DNA of 64,000 nucleotides, from positions 254,300 through 318,299 of the forward strand of contig NZ_BNAH01000005.1 of NCBI RefSeq assembly GCF_014653195.1, read 5' to 3'. This DNA is from Thalassotalea profundi (GTDB lineage: Bacteria > Pseudomonadota > Gammaproteobacteria > Enterobacterales > Alteromonadaceae). Position numbers and translations under genes: made by a program. The notes beneath the pieces were generated by a model. That model was not told the DNA's origin. It worked only from the letters and a program-made list of their open reading frames with translations, and made no database searches. Positions 49,907 to 59,498 of this stretch are shown here, one piece after another. Within the stretch, counting starts at the first letter, position 1, and each line of letters opens with the position of its first letter.

Positions 49907-50701
49907 TTAAGGAGTTAAATACCCCACATTCGTTAAATGTTTTTCGTCAAAAGTATTCACAACGTCACCAATTACAATCAAGGTAGGTGGTTTAACTTGG
50001 TATTGCTCAACAATAGATTCCAAGCTACTCAAACAACCTCGATAGATTTTTTGTTCGGGTGTCGTACCTTTATAAATTAGTGCGGCAGGTGTATTTTTAT
50101 CACGTCCTGCATTAATTAATTGTGCGCTAATAATAGGTAAACTTTTTACGCCCATATAAAATACAACGGTTTGTTGTGGATCACTTAAGGTATGCCAAGG
50201 TAAATCTAAATGGCCACTTTCTTTAACATGACCTGTAATTAAACTAGCACTACGTGCCACTTCTCGGTGAGTTAGAGGAATACCTACATAGCTTGTGCAT
50301 GATGAAGCGGCGGTCATGCCCGGTACAATATGACAGGGGATGTTATTTGTTAATAAAAATTGTGCTTCTTCAGAACCACGACCAAATACAAACGGGTCGC
50401 CACCCTTTAAACGTACTACCTTTTTATTCTCTTGAGCATAATCAACAAGTAGTTGATTGATACCTTCTTGTGGAACTTTATGATGAGATTGTTTTTTTCC
50501 AACATAAACTAACTGACATTGCTCTGGCACTAGAGCCATTATCTCTTTACTAACAAGGCGATCATAAATAACCACTTCGGCTTGTTGGATAAATTTAAAG
50601 GCTTGAATAGTTAAAAGCTCAGGATCTCCAGGACCAGCACCGACTAACGCGACTTCACCAGACAGAAAATTTTGTTTATAAGCACTTGAGGGTAATAGCA
50701 T
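49907..50701 (-). CDS. cobA: Uroporphyrinogen-III C-methyltransferase
   Basis: The 264-residue protein is the single-domain SUMT that makes precorrin-2 for siroheme and cobalamin. Motifs are VGAGPGDPELLTI, VGKKQSHHKVPQEGI, RLKGGDPFVFGRGSEE and VPGMTAASS. It lacks the CysG oxidase/ferrochelatase half, so these steps would come from another gene. It is next to the PH-domain pair on the same strand; no nitrite or sulfite reductase genes are in view. Confidence 0.94.
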   Translation of the reverse strand: MLLPSSAYKQNFLSGEVALVGAGPGDPELLTIQAFKFIQQAEVVIYDRLVSKEIMALVPEQCQLVYVGKKQSHHKVPQEGINQLLVDYAQENKKVVRLKGGDPFVFGRGSEEAQFLLTNNIPCHIVPGMTAASSCTSYVGIPLTHREVARSASLITGHVKESGHLDLPWHTLSDPQQTVVFYMGVKSLPIISAQLINAGRDKNTPAALIYKGTTPEQKIYRGCLSSLESIVEQYQVKPPTLIVIGDVVNTFDEKHLTNVGYLTP

Positions 50702-50935
50702 AGGGACATTACTGTAATATTTTTATTTATATTACCTGCTAAACTGGCGCTGATCTATGATGATGTTATTGTTTTTCGTTATATTTAGTAACATATATTC
50801 TATGAAAAAAATTAGAAAAAACAGGTGTTTTAGGCATATAAATTATGATTTTGTTGTGTAATTATAGCAATACATTGAATACGGTTATTCTTTCACTTTT
50901 TGTTTCCTGTTTTAAATAAACTAAGGGTCCCAACC

Positions 50936-53218
50936 ATGAATGATATTGTCGAACCATATTTACGCAGGGCATCTTTCCTTGCAGGGATCACAATTCTATT
51001 TGGTTTAATTTTATCGGCGATTATATTTTTATCTTCAAACCAAGTTAGAGTAAATGCTATTGACTTGGTTGATCACCGCCTCCCTGTTTTAGTGAGTGTT
51101 AAAGAGTTGCTGGCAGATCTAGTAGAGCAAGAGCGAGTTATTTATGAATATTATAGCGATCAAAATAGTGAGATTTTTTTAGAAAAAACAGCACAAGTAA
51201 ATGCTAAATTCTTAATGCATTTAAGAGCAATTCAAGCGAGTGGTATTTTTACTGAGCAGTTAGAAGCTATTGTTGCTCAACAAGAAAAAAACACTGCGCT
51301 TTTTGATCGATTCCATCAATTGATGTTAATACAAGAGGATAACTGGGATGAAATGCGCGAAGTATTAAGTGACATTTCTACTACGAGAAGATCACTTTTA
51401 CCGACTTTAATGAAAATTGAGAATATAACTAAGCAACAAGTTTTACAAGGGCATAACAGCACATTGTCACAGCTTGATAAAACCCATTGGTTAGTTCTTG
51501 CATTTGCTATTATATTAATTTTAGTTGCTGTTATTGTGTCTTGGTATGTTAGGCAATACATATTAACTCAAGCAAAAAGTACGTGCTTAGCTATGTTTAG
51601 TCATGCGAACCCTAATCCTATAGTTAGTGTTAATAATCTGGGAAATATTGTTTTTTCAAATCCAGCTTGTGAGCAGCTCCTAGAAAGTATTGGGTTAGAT
51701 CATCAACAAATAGATCGTTTATTACCCAATGACTTTTTAAATTTACGTCAAACCATTTCTCAATCTAGTAATGGTAGTATTACGCTAGAGCAAGAATTAG
51801 AGAGTAAAATATTACAAATTAATATCTACTGGCATAAAGCTTTAGATGCATACGACATTCATATTCACGATATAACGGAACGGAAATTAGCAGAACAAAA
51901 AGTACATAAACTTGCCTTTACAAGTCAAGAAACTCAATTAGCGAATCAATATCAATTTAAAAATGATCTTGAGCAATTAATTGAGAAAAAAGAGGCATTT
52001 TCCATCGCGGTAATTGAAATTCGTCATTTTAGTGATAAGTTAGGTTCACTTGGCTTAGAGGCCACTTCAGCACTAATCCGTAGTGTTGCTAAAATTATTG
52101 CTAAATGCTTGTCTGATGGTGTAAAAATTTATCATATCAATCAGCATCAGTTTTCATTAATTCTACCAAAGCACACAGATTGTTTATCATTACAAAAGTT
52201 AGCTAAAGATATCACTAATGCTGGGAATAGTTCAATTGTTACAGCTTATGGAGAATTTTTTGTAGAACTTGATTTTGGCTTTAGTAGCTTTCCTAAGCAT
52301 GGGGAAATACGTGACGAATTAATTAAGAATGCTCATACTGCTTTGGCGGTTTCAACACTCAAGACACATGAAAATTTTACTCTTTTTGACTATTCACAAG
52401 CAGAAGAAGTGGATAAAAAACATCAGTTAATAGCCAAGTTACGAAATGCTATAGCATTAGAAGAATTATATTTAGTTTTTCAGCCGCAGTTACATTTATC
52501 AACTAATCAGGTTATTGGCTTTGAAACTCTTGTTCGTTGGCAACATCAAGATGAAATCATTTCGCCAATAGATTTTATTCCTCTTGCAGAACAATCAGGA
52601 TTGATTGTTGATATAGGCAATTGGATTTTAAACCAAGCATGTCAACAAACTAAACGCTTAGTTGATCAAGGTTATACGGATATTGTGGTTGCAGTTAATA
52701 TATCACCTAGAGAGTTCTCTCATCCTCAGTTTTGTTACAAGGTAAAGCAAGCGTTAAAAAATAGCGGCTTATCGCCAAAAAACCTCGAATTAGAAATTAC
52801 TGAGGAGGTGTTTATGTATAATGAACAAAATACTATTGCACAACTTCATCAGTTAAAAGAAATTGGCTTATCATTATCAATTGATGATTTTGGTACGGGG
52901 TATTCTTCACTTGCATACCTTAAACAGTTTCCAGTTGATAAATTAAAAATTGATCAAAGCTTTATTCGTGATAGTCACAATAATGAAGAAGATAAAGCGA
53001 TTGTAAGCACTATTGTCAGTTTAGGTAAGAATTTAGACTTAATATTGATTGCTGAAGGTGTGGAAGAGCAAGTGCATGTTGACTTTTTGAAAGATATTCA
53101 TTGTGATGAAATTCAAGGCTATTGGTTTAGTAAGCCCCTTGAAGCAGCTCAGCTAGTTGAGTTTTTATCACATAATAACAGCGAATCACTGGATACTTGT
53201 AAAAAAAATCAGGGGTAA
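50936..53218 (+). CDS. Membrane EAL-domain c-di-GMP phosphodiesterase with degenerate GGDEF
   Basis: About 760 residues from the ATG at 50936, which has AAGGG upstream; a TTG at 50900 is less likely. It has a membrane segment near residues 15-38, a periplasmic helical region, a second segment near 180-203 (VLAFAIILILVAVIVSWYV), a PAS domain, a GGDEF fold and an EAL domain. In the GGDEF fold the signature is NQHQF, so it cannot make c-di-GMP. The EAL motif is ETL, but the catalytic glutamate, VNISPREF, EITEEVF, DDFGTGYSSLAYL and KIDQSFI are kept. It is probably an active phosphodiesterase. Confidence 0.9.
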   Translation: MNDIVEPYLRRASFLAGITILFGLILSAIIFLSSNQVRVNAIDLVDHRLPVLVSVKELLADLVEQERVIYEYYSDQNSEIFLEKTAQVNAKFLMHLRAIQASGIFTEQLEAIVAQQEKNTALFDRFHQLMLIQEDNWDEMREVLSDISTTRRSLLPTLMKIENITKQQVLQGHNSTLSQLDKTHWLVLAFAIILILVAVIVSWYVRQYILTQAKSTCLAMFSHANPNPIVSVNNLGNIVFSNPACEQLLESIGLDHQQIDRLLPNDFLNLRQTISQSSNGSITLEQELESKILQINIYWHKALDAYDIHIHDITERKLAEQKVHKLAFTSQETQLANQYQFKNDLEQLIEKKEAFSIAVIEIRHFSDKLGSLGLEATSALIRSVAKIIAKCLSDGVKIYHINQHQFSLILPKHTDCLSLQKLAKDITNAGNSSIVTAYGEFFVELDFGFSSFPKHGEIRDELIKNAHTALAVSTLKTHENFTLFDYSQAEEVDKKHQLIAKLRNAIALEELYLVFQPQLHLSTNQVIGFETLVRWQHQDEIISPIDFIPLAEQSGLIVDIGNWILNQACQQTKRLVDQGYTDIVVAVNISPREFSHPQFCYKVKQALKNSGLSPKNLELEITEEVFMYNEQNTIAQLHQLKEIGLSLSIDDFGTGYSSLAYLKQFPVDKLKIDQSFIRDSHNNEEDKAIVSTIVSLGKNLDLILIAEGVEEQVHVDFLKDIHCDEIQGYWFSKPLEAAQLVEFLSHNNSESLDTCKKNQG

Positions 53219-53229
53219 GAGAAATAAAA

Positions 53230-53262
53230 AAAGCAGTTCGGCTAATATAACCGAACTGCTTT
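53230..53262. terminator. Bidirectional terminator between EAL gene and suhB
   Basis: AAAGCAGTTCGG (53230-53241) pairs with CCGAACTGCTTT (53251-53262) with a 9-base loop. On the minus strand it is followed by a run of T, a strong terminator for suhB; on the plus strand the T-run is shorter. Confidence 0.88.
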
Positions 53263-53285
53263 ATAAAGTAGGCTACATAAAATAA

Positions 53286-54089
53286 TTACTTATTTAAACT
53301 ATCGCCAAGGTGAGGGCGAATATCTTTTAAAATATCTTTAAGTAAACGAGAGCTACTTGCTACAATATTTCCTGAATTACTGTGGTTATGACCGCCTGTA
53401 AAGTCAGTCACTAAACCACCAGCTTCAATCACTAATAATTCACCCGCCGCTGTATCCCAAGGTTTTAATCCAATTTCAAAAAAACCATCAACACGACCAG
53501 CCGCAACATAAGCTAAATCTAATGCAGCAGACCCCGCGCGACGCATATCAGCGGTTTTTAGGAATAAGGCCTTAAACATATCTAAGTAAGCATTCATATG
53601 TTGTTTTTGTTTGAAAGGGAAACCAGTTGCTAAAATAGCACCTGATAATTCTTTAGATTGTTTTACACGAATACGAAAACCGTTTAACTGTGCACCTTTA
53701 CCGCGACTTGCAGTAAATAGCTCACCACGAATAGGATCATAGATAACGGCTTGATCTAATTTACCTTTTACTTTTAAAGCAATTGATACGGCAAAATGTG
53801 GAATACCTTTAACAAAGTTAGTTGTGCCGTCAAGAGGGTCTATTATCCATTGATAATCTTTATCTGCTCCTTCAATTAAACCACATTCTTCACCAATAAT
53901 AGAATGGCTAGGGTAAGATTTTTGAATACTGTCTACTATGGTTTGTTCTGCAATAACATCAATGTTTGTGACAAAGTCATTAGTACCTTTTAATTCAACT
54001 TCAATTTTATCATCTTGTTCAAACGCACGTACAATAACATTTCCAGCAGCACGCGCAGAGCGCACAGCAATATTTAGCATCGGATGCAT
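53286..54089 (-). CDS. suhB: Inositol-1-monophosphatase SuhB
   Basis: The start at 54089 gives the family opening MHPMLNIAVRSARAAG and exactly 267 residues, as in E. coli SuhB; a GTG at 54098 is an alternative, but AGGTGA fits the ATG. Metal-site motifs are GEECG, IDPLDGTTNF and WDTAAGELLVIEAGG. SuhB is an inositol monophosphatase-fold protein that also joins the rRNA antitermination complex. It is divergent from trmJ. Confidence 0.95.
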   Translation of the reverse strand: MHPMLNIAVRSARAAGNVIVRAFEQDDKIEVELKGTNDFVTNIDVIAEQTIVDSIQKSYPSHSIIGEECGLIEGADKDYQWIIDPLDGTTNFVKGIPHFAVSIALKVKGKLDQAVIYDPIRGELFTASRGKGAQLNGFRIRVKQSKELSGAILATGFPFKQKQHMNAYLDMFKALFLKTADMRRAGSAALDLAYVAAGRVDGFFEIGLKPWDTAAGELLVIEAGGLVTDFTGGHNHSNSGNIVASSSRLLKDILKDIRPHLGDSLNK

Positions 54090-54524
54090 ACTAATCACCT
54101 TATTTAATTTTAGACAGCTTTGTAAAAGAACTAAACTTAAAATCCCATTCGAAATTAAGCGGCGCGCATTATAGCAAAAGCTGAAACTTTAAGCGAATAT
54201 AAAATTTTGATTGTTATTTTAAATACTTATCATTGTAAATAAGGCATCATTATCTTTGCCTTTTATTATTACCAATTCATTGGCAACCTGAGCAAACAAC
54301 TTCCTTACCAACATATTTCAATTATTATTATAGACATAAATTGACTAATACATATTGAATCAAGCTATTAAAATCACATTAAATGGATGATTATTTTGCC
54401 ATACATCGTTATTGTTCTGTGATAATATTATCTAAAATTTTAGCCGTCTAGATAGTTAACTAAATGAAATGTTAATTATCAATTATGGCTAATGAATCAA
54501 GTAATTCATTGAGAAATAAAGATA
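54090..54524. other. 435-base region between suhB and trmJ
   Basis: An AT-rich divergent promoter region. It holds an extended -10-like element and a GATAATATTATC palindrome near 54418-54432, and a TAGTTAACTA palindrome at 54453-54462. I see no supported small gene or RNA. Confidence 0.5.
54396..54432 (+). promoter_or_regulatory. Candidate trmJ promoter with overlapping palindrome
   Basis: TTGCCA (54396-54401) precedes an extended -10 TGTGATAAT (54418-54426) by 19 bases from -35 to -10. The perfect palindrome GATAATATTATC (54421-54432) overlaps the -10 and may be a regulator site. Confidence 0.4.
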
Positions 54525-55286
54525 ATGTTAAATTCGGTACGAATCGTTTTAGTTAATACTTCTGATTGTAGAAATATAGGCTCAGCTGCTAGAGCCATGA
54601 AAACAATGGGATTAAGTCAGCTAGTATTAGTTAACCCAATAGAGATGCCTAACGGTCAGGCACAAGCATTAGCTGCAGGAGCCACCGATGTTTTAGCGAA
54701 TGCTAAAGTTGTTGCAACATTAGAGGAAGCAATCACTGATTGTGGTTTAGTCGTTGGTACAAGCGCACGTTCACGTACATTACCTTGGCCCATGCTAGAC
54801 CCAAGAGAATGTGGTGAAAAATTAATTAGTGAAGTGAGTGAGTATCCGGTTGCGTTAGTGTTTGGTCGTGAAAGTAGCGGTTTAACTAATGATGAATTAC
54901 AGCTTTGTCACTTTCATGTGCAAATACCCGCAAATCCTGATTATAGTTCGTTGAATTTAGCGATGGCAGTACAGACATTAAGTTACGAAGTACGTATGGC
55001 TTTTTTAGCTCATGAACAATTAACACAAGAAAATAAATCTCAAAAAATTACACTAGCAGATGAAACCGAAACGGAAGAATATCCAGTAGTTGCGGAAACT
55101 GAACGTATGTTTGAACACTTTGAAACGGCATTAAAAGCTACAGGGTTTATTGTCCCTAGTCATCCAGGTTTAGTTATGACTAAATTAAGACGATTTATTA
55201 ATCGTGCTAGACCGGATACTAAAGAACTTAAAATGTGGCGAGGTATTTTATCGTCAGTTGAAAAATCGGCAAAGAATAAGAAGTAA
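54525..55286 (+). CDS. trmJ: tRNA (cytidine/uridine-32-2'-O)-methyltransferase TrmJ
   Basis: The 253-residue SPOUT-family enzyme methylates position 32 in the anticodon loop of some tRNAs. It shows [24 protein letters not shown] near the start, [15 protein letters not shown] and the knot motif [17 protein letters not shown]. It is the first gene of the trmJ-cysE-isc block. Confidence 0.95.
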   Translation: MLNSVRIVLVNTSDCRNIGSAARAMKTMGLSQLVLVNPIEMPNGQAQALAAGATDVLANAKVVATLEEAITDCGLVVGTSARSRTLPWPMLDPRECGEKLISEVSEYPVALVFGRESSGLTNDELQLCHFHVQIPANPDYSSLNLAMAVQTLSYEVRMAFLAHEQLTQENKSQKITLADETETEEYPVVAETERMFEHFETALKATGFIVPSHPGLVMTKLRRFINRARPDTKELKMWRGILSSVEKSAKNKK

Positions 55287-55344
55287 ATATAACTTTAAAG
55301 TGGTTACGTTAACTTTTGCATTAGTTTAAAAAATAGGAAATATT

Positions 55345-56154
55345 ATGTTTAGTCGTATCAAAGAAGATATTAAAAGTGTCTTTGAGCGAGATCCCGCTGC
55401 CCGAAACTCGTTTGAAGTATTAACTAATTATCCGGGTATGCATGCTATTTGGATCCACAGACTAAGTAATAAACTTTGGCGTAATGATTTTAAATTAATA
55501 GCGCGTTTACTTTCTACTTTTTCTCGTTGGTTAACGGGGGTTGAAATTCATCCTGGAGCAACGCTTGGTCGTCGTTTCTTTATTGATCATGGTATGGGGA
55601 TAGTGATTGGTGAAACTGCAGAAATAGGCGATGATGTAACTATATATCATGGCGTTACTTTAGGTGGAACCAGTTGGAATGCGGGTAAACGCCACCCTAC
55701 ATTACGCAATAATGTGGTTATTGGCGCCGGAGCACAAGTTTTAGGCCCTATTACTATTGGTGAGGGGGGAAAAGTAGGCTCAAACTCTGTTGTTGTTAAA
55801 GATGTGCCTGCAAATGCGACCGCTGTAGGCATTCCAGCTCGAATTGTTAACGACAAAAAAGCAACGGATGAAAAGACTAAGCGTGAACAAGCGGCGAAAA
55901 AATTCGGCTTTGATGCTTATGCTGTATCAACTGACAACCCAGATCCTGTTGCTAAAGCAATTGGTCGCTTATTAGATCATATGCATTTAATGGATACTAA
56001 AGTGGCAGATTTATGTAAAGAGGTTAACCAGCTTGGTGGTACAGTTTGTCAAGACGCCTTGCCTGAGCTTAGTGTTGGCGAGTTTATGGAAGATGAAAAA
56101 GAAGCAGCCGAACGACGTAAAACCTATGTAGATGCTTTCGATCCGGAAATCTAG
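55345..56154 (+). CDS. cysE: Serine O-acetyltransferase (short-N-terminus CysE/EpsC type)
   Basis: The enzyme makes O-acetylserine for cysteine synthesis. The 269-residue protein has a short N-terminal helical domain, then hexapeptide repeats with [39 protein letters not shown] and [19 protein letters not shown]. It is followed by a C-terminal extension. The N-terminus is much shorter than E. coli CysE. Its position between trmJ and iscR is common in Vibrio and Alteromonadales and suits a cysteine supply for Fe-S assembly. Confidence 0.92.
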   Translation: MFSRIKEDIKSVFERDPAARNSFEVLTNYPGMHAIWIHRLSNKLWRNDFKLIARLLSTFSRWLTGVEIHPGATLGRRFFIDHGMGIVIGETAEIGDDVTIYHGVTLGGTSWNAGKRHPTLRNNVVIGAGAQVLGPITIGEGGKVGSNSVVVKDVPANATAVGIPARIVNDKKATDEKTKREQAAKKFGFDAYAVSTDNPDPVAKAIGRLLDHMHLMDTKVADLCKEVNQLGGTVCQDALPELSVGEFMEDEKEAAERRKTYVDAFDPEI

Positions 56155-56163
56155 ATGCTAAAA

Positions 56164-56200
56164 CAATGAGTACCTGACTAAACTACTCAAGTACTCATTG
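56164..56200 (+). terminator. Hairpin after cysE
   Basis: CAATGAGTAC (56164-56173) pairs with GTACTCATTG (56191-56200) across a 17-base loop. No U-tract follows; it probably attenuates cysE read-through into the isc operon. Confidence 0.4.
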
Positions 56201-56224
56201 ATTATCCCTACTATTCGTTATAAA

Positions 56225-56249
56225 ATACCTGAGTAATATAGTCAGGTAT
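56225..56249. promoter_or_regulatory. IscR type 1 binding site upstream of iscR
   Basis: The 25-base site begins ATACCTGAG and ends AGTCAGGTAT. It fits the E. coli IscR type 1 consensus (ATASYYGACT then RWWWY then AGTCRRSTAT) at all but one position. It lies about 90 bases before iscR and next to a good promoter. In E. coli this class of site is bound by holo-IscR to repress iscRSUA. A weaker second copy can be read from 56250 to 56274, overlapping the -35. Confidence 0.75.
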
Positions 56250-56253
56250 TTAT

Positions 56254-56281
56254 TTGACTATTTTATAAGGTTATGTAGAAT
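56254..56281 (+). promoter_or_regulatory. Promoter of the isc operon
   Basis: TTGACT (56254-56259) and TAGAAT (56276-56281) each match the sigma70 consensus at 5 of 6 positions with a 16-base spacer. It sits directly downstream of the IscR site. Confidence 0.7.
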
Positions 56282-56339
56282 TGCGCGGCAATTAGCACCA
56301 ATAGGAATGATAGCTATTGGATATTCATAGGGGTAGGAA

Positions 56340-56846
56340 ATGAAATTAACTTCCAAAGGGCGCTACGCTGTAACGGCGATGTTAGATGTTGCAATACATG
56401 CTGCATCTGGTCCTGTGCCATTGGCTGATATTTCTGAACGCCAAGGTATTTCTCTGTCCTATTTGGAACAGCTTTTTTCTCGTTTAAGAAAACACTGTTT
56501 AGTGCATAGTGTGCGTGGCCCAGGTGGTGGATACCGTTTGGGGAAATGTTCTGCTCAAATTACTATTGCAGACGTGATCAGTGCAGTTGATGAAAGTGTT
56601 AACGCCACAAAATGTGGTGGAAAAGGCGATTGCCAATCAGGACAACAATGTTTAACCCATACCCTATGGGAAGATTTAAGTAATCGTATTGAAGATTTTT
56701 TAAAAAGTATTTCTTTGTCAGAGCTCGTTGAACGAAGAAATATCCAATTAATTTCTGAACGACAAGACAGTTTCCAACATAAGAAATCGTTAAAAAACTC
56801 GTTAGAAACATTAATTAAAACGACAAATATTTTGCACGACTGCTAG
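56340..56846 (+). CDS. iscR: Fe-S cluster assembly regulator IscR
   Basis: The 168-residue Rrf2-family protein senses [2Fe-2S] and controls the isc operon. It opens with [18 protein letters not shown]. Its winged helix includes [27 protein letters not shown]. The cluster ligands are C92, C98, C104 and H107 ([17 protein letters not shown]). AGGGGTAGGAA precedes the ATG. Confidence 0.97.
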   Translation: MKLTSKGRYAVTAMLDVAIHAASGPVPLADISERQGISLSYLEQLFSRLRKHCLVHSVRGPGGGYRLGKCSAQITIADVISAVDESVNATKCGGKGDCQSGQQCLTHTLWEDLSNRIEDFLKSISLSELVERRNIQLISERQDSFQHKKSLKNSLETLIKTTNILHDC

Positions 56847-56881
56847 ACAGTGTGCGTTAAAGATTGGAGTGAGATAGCCAA

Positions 56882-58096
56882 ATGAAGCTACCTATTTATT
56901 TTGATTATTCAGCTACTACACCAGTAGATAAACGTGTTGCTGAGAAAATGATGCAATACATGACCACCGATGGATTTTACGGTAATCCAGCGTCACGATC
57001 ACATAAGTTTGGCTGGCAAGCTGAAGAAGCCGTTGATATTGCTCGTAATCAAGTCGCAGAGCTTATCAATGCCGATCCGCGTGAAATTATTATAACCTCT
57101 GGTGCTACAGAGTCAAACAACCTTGCAATTAAAGGTGCGGCAAACTTCTATGGTAAAAAAGGTAAACATATTATTACCTGTAAAACAGAGCACAAAGCGG
57201 TACTAGATACATGTCGTGAACTAGAGCGTCAGGGTTTTGAAGTTACCTATTTAGATCCAGAATCTAACGGCTTGATTGACTTTAATAAATTAAACGACGC
57301 GATGCGTGATGACACCGTATTAGTATCGATTATGCATGTAAATAATGAAATAGGTGTTATTCAAGATATTGCTGAAATTGGCGAATTATGTCGCTCTCGT
57401 AAAATTGTTTTCCATGTAGATGCCGCACAAAGTGCAGGCAAAATTGAAATTGATATGCAGCAACTTAAAGTTGATTTATTGTCAATATCAGCACATAAAA
57501 TGTATGGCCCTAAGGGGATTGGTGCCTTATATGTTCGTCGTAAGCCACGCATTCGTTTAGAAGCACAAATGCATGGTGGCGGGCATGAACGTGGTATGCG
57601 TTCAGGTACGTTAGCAACGCATCAAATCGTTGGCATGGGCGAAGCTTGTCGCATTGCTAAAGAAGAAATGGCACAAGATTTAGCCCATGTTACAAAAATG
57701 CGAGATCGCTTATGGGCTGGTATAAACACCATGGAACAAGTGTTTATTAATGGTGATGCTGATCAACGTTACCCAGGAAACTTAAATGTTAGCTTTAACT
57801 TTGTAGAAGGCGAGTCGCTTATTATGGCGTTAAAAGACTTGGCGGTATCTTCTGGTTCAGCATGTACGTCAGCAAGTTTAGAGCCTTCTTATGTATTACG
57901 TGCGTTAGGATTAAATGATGAAATGGCACACAGCTCAATTCGTTTTAGCTTTGGCCGATTTACTACAGAAGAAGAAGTTGATTACGCCATTAATTTAATT
58001 AAAAACGCAATTGGTCATTTACGTGACATGTCACCGCTTTGGGAAATGTTCCAAGACGGTATTGATTTAGATTCAGTGCAATGGGCTGCTCACTAA
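56882..58096 (+). CDS. iscS: Cysteine desulfurase IscS
   Basis: IscS takes sulfur from cysteine for clusters and thio-tRNAs. The length of 404 equals E. coli IscS. The pyridoxal phosphate lysine is in [13 protein letters not shown] and the persulfide cysteine in [26 protein letters not shown] is also intact. It follows iscR by 35 bases. Confidence 0.98.
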   Translation: MKLPIYFDYSATTPVDKRVAEKMMQYMTTDGFYGNPASRSHKFGWQAEEAVDIARNQVAELINADPREIIITSGATESNNLAIKGAANFYGKKGKHIITCKTEHKAVLDTCRELERQGFEVTYLDPESNGLIDFNKLNDAMRDDTVLVSIMHVNNEIGVIQDIAEIGELCRSRKIVFHVDAAQSAGKIEIDMQQLKVDLLSISAHKMYGPKGIGALYVRRKPRIRLEAQMHGGGHERGMRSGTLATHQIVGMGEACRIAKEEMAQDLAHVTKMRDRLWAGINTMEQVFINGDADQRYPGNLNVSFNFVEGESLIMALKDLAVSSGSACTSASLEPSYVLRALGLNDEMAHSSIRFSFGRFTTEEEVDYAINLIKNAIGHLRDMSPLWEMFQDGIDLDSVQWAAH

Positions 58097-58117
58097 TAGC
58101 GCCCGGGAGAAAATATC

Positions 58118-58501
58118 ATGGCTTACAGCGAAAAAGTAATAGATCATTATGAAAACCCTAGAAACGTAGGTTCTATGGATAAGAACGACCCACAGGTAGC
58201 AACAGGTATGGTTGGTGCGCCAGCATGTGGTGACGTAATGAAATTACAATTGAAAATTTCAGATACCGGCATTATTGAAGATGCTAAGTTTAAAACGTAC
58301 GGGTGTGGTTCTGCTATTGCTTCTAGCTCATTAGTAACAGAATGGGTGAAAGGAAAGTCGATTGACGAAGCTGGTCTTATTAAAAACACGGCTATTGCTG
58401 AAGAGCTAGCGTTACCACCAGTTAAAATTCATTGTTCGATTTTAGCAGAAGATGCTATTAAAGCCGCAATTGAAGACTATAAAAGTAAGCATAGCAGTTA
58501 A
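58118..58501 (+). CDS. iscU: Fe-S scaffold protein IscU
   Basis: The 127-residue scaffold holds three ligand cysteines in GAPACGDVMK, YGCGSAIA and VKIHCSIL. The HscA recognition motif LPPVK is present just before the third cysteine. It matches the usual 128-residue length. Confidence 0.98.
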   Translation: MAYSEKVIDHYENPRNVGSMDKNDPQVATGMVGAPACGDVMKLQLKISDTGIIEDAKFKTYGCGSAIASSSLVTEWVKGKSIDEAGLIKNTAIAEELALPPVKIHCSILAEDAIKAAIEDYKSKHSS

Positions 58502-58517
58502 GCAGTAAGGAATAACT

Positions 58518-58841
58518 ATGAGTGTTACTATGACGCCAGCAGCGTCAGAGCGCGTTAGAACATTTATTGCAAACCGAGGTAAGGGCCTTGGTTTGCGTTT
58601 AGGTATAAAAACGACAGGCTGTTCTGGTTTAGCTTATGTTTTAGAGTTTGTCGATGACCTAAATGAAGATGACACCTTATTTAATATTGATGATGTAAAC
58701 ATTATCATCGATGGAAAGAGCCTTGTTTATTTAGACGGTATTGAACTAGATTTTGTTAAAGAAGGCTTAAACGAAGGATTCAAATTTACTAACCCAAATG
58801 CTAAAGGTGAATGTGGTTGTGGCGAAAGCTTCAATGTATAA
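58518..58841 (+). CDS. iscA: Fe-S assembly protein IscA
   Basis: The 107-residue A-type carrier has its three cysteines in [10 protein letters not shown] and GECGCGESF. It may pass clusters or iron to target proteins. It follows iscU by 16 bases. Confidence 0.97.
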   Translation: MSVTMTPAASERVRTFIANRGKGLGLRLGIKTTGCSGLAYVLEFVDDLNEDDTLFNIDDVNIIIDGKSLVYLDGIELDFVKEGLNEGFKFTNPNAKGECGCGESFNV

Positions 58842-58872
58842 TTCAAACCATTAGCATGTTATTGGAGTTGTT

Positions 58873-59397
58873 GTGAATTATTTTCAAATTTTTGAAATTG
58901 AAAGCAAGTTTAACCTTGATCTTAAAGAGCTATCAGAACGTTTTCAAAGCATACAAAAAAGTGTTCATCCAGATAAATTTGCCCATGGTTCCAACCAAGA
59001 GCAAATGTTGGCCGTTAAAAAATCTACATTAGTAAATGATGCTTATCAAACGTTAAAAAATCCATTAAAACGCGCTGAATATATACTGAGCTTACGCGGG
59101 GTTGAACAACCTAGCGAGCAAGCATCATTTAGTGACAATGAATTTTTAATGCGTCAAATGGAACTTCGAGAGATGCTTGCGGAAATTAAATTTTCAGATG
59201 ATATTGATGCATCTGTATTTGAAATGGCACAAGTACTTGAAAGTGAATTTGAGCAACTTTTTAAAGCGATGCAAGTCAACTTAAGTGAAAACACAGCTGA
59301 ATCTAATGACCAAGCAAGTCGCGATTTACGTAAATTGAAATTCTATGAAAAGTTACACATAGAGTTAGATAAATTAGAAGATTCGCTTTTAGATTAA
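58873..59397 (+). CDS. hscB: Co-chaperone HscB
   Basis: The 174-residue J-type protein recruits IscU to HscA. The N-terminal J-domain has HPDKFA, and the C-terminal helical bundle follows. The start is GTG at 58873 with GGAG upstream. Confidence 0.95.
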   Translation: MNYFQIFEIESKFNLDLKELSERFQSIQKSVHPDKFAHGSNQEQMLAVKKSTLVNDAYQTLKNPLKRAEYILSLRGVEQPSEQASFSDNEFLMRQMELREMLAEIKFSDDIDASVFEMAQVLESEFEQLFKAMQVNLSENTAESNDQASRDLRKLKFYEKLHIELDKLEDSLLD

Positions 59398-59416
59398 ACA
59401 TAAAATGAGTCTTGCT

Positions 59417-59432
59417 GGTGATGAAAATCACC
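59417..59432 (+). repeat. GAAA-tetraloop hairpin between hscB and hscA
   Basis: GGTGAT-GAAA-ATCACC is a compact 6-bp hairpin with a stable GAAA loop, 20 bases after hscB. A second weaker inverted repeat (GTTGTTA...TAACAAC) follows near 59442-59468. Together they may modulate hscA-fdx expression. Confidence 0.4.
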
Positions 59433-59498
59433 AATTAAAGGGTTGTTAGCTTACGTTGCTTAACAACATCGAAATGAATTAAATTATACGAGTCCATA

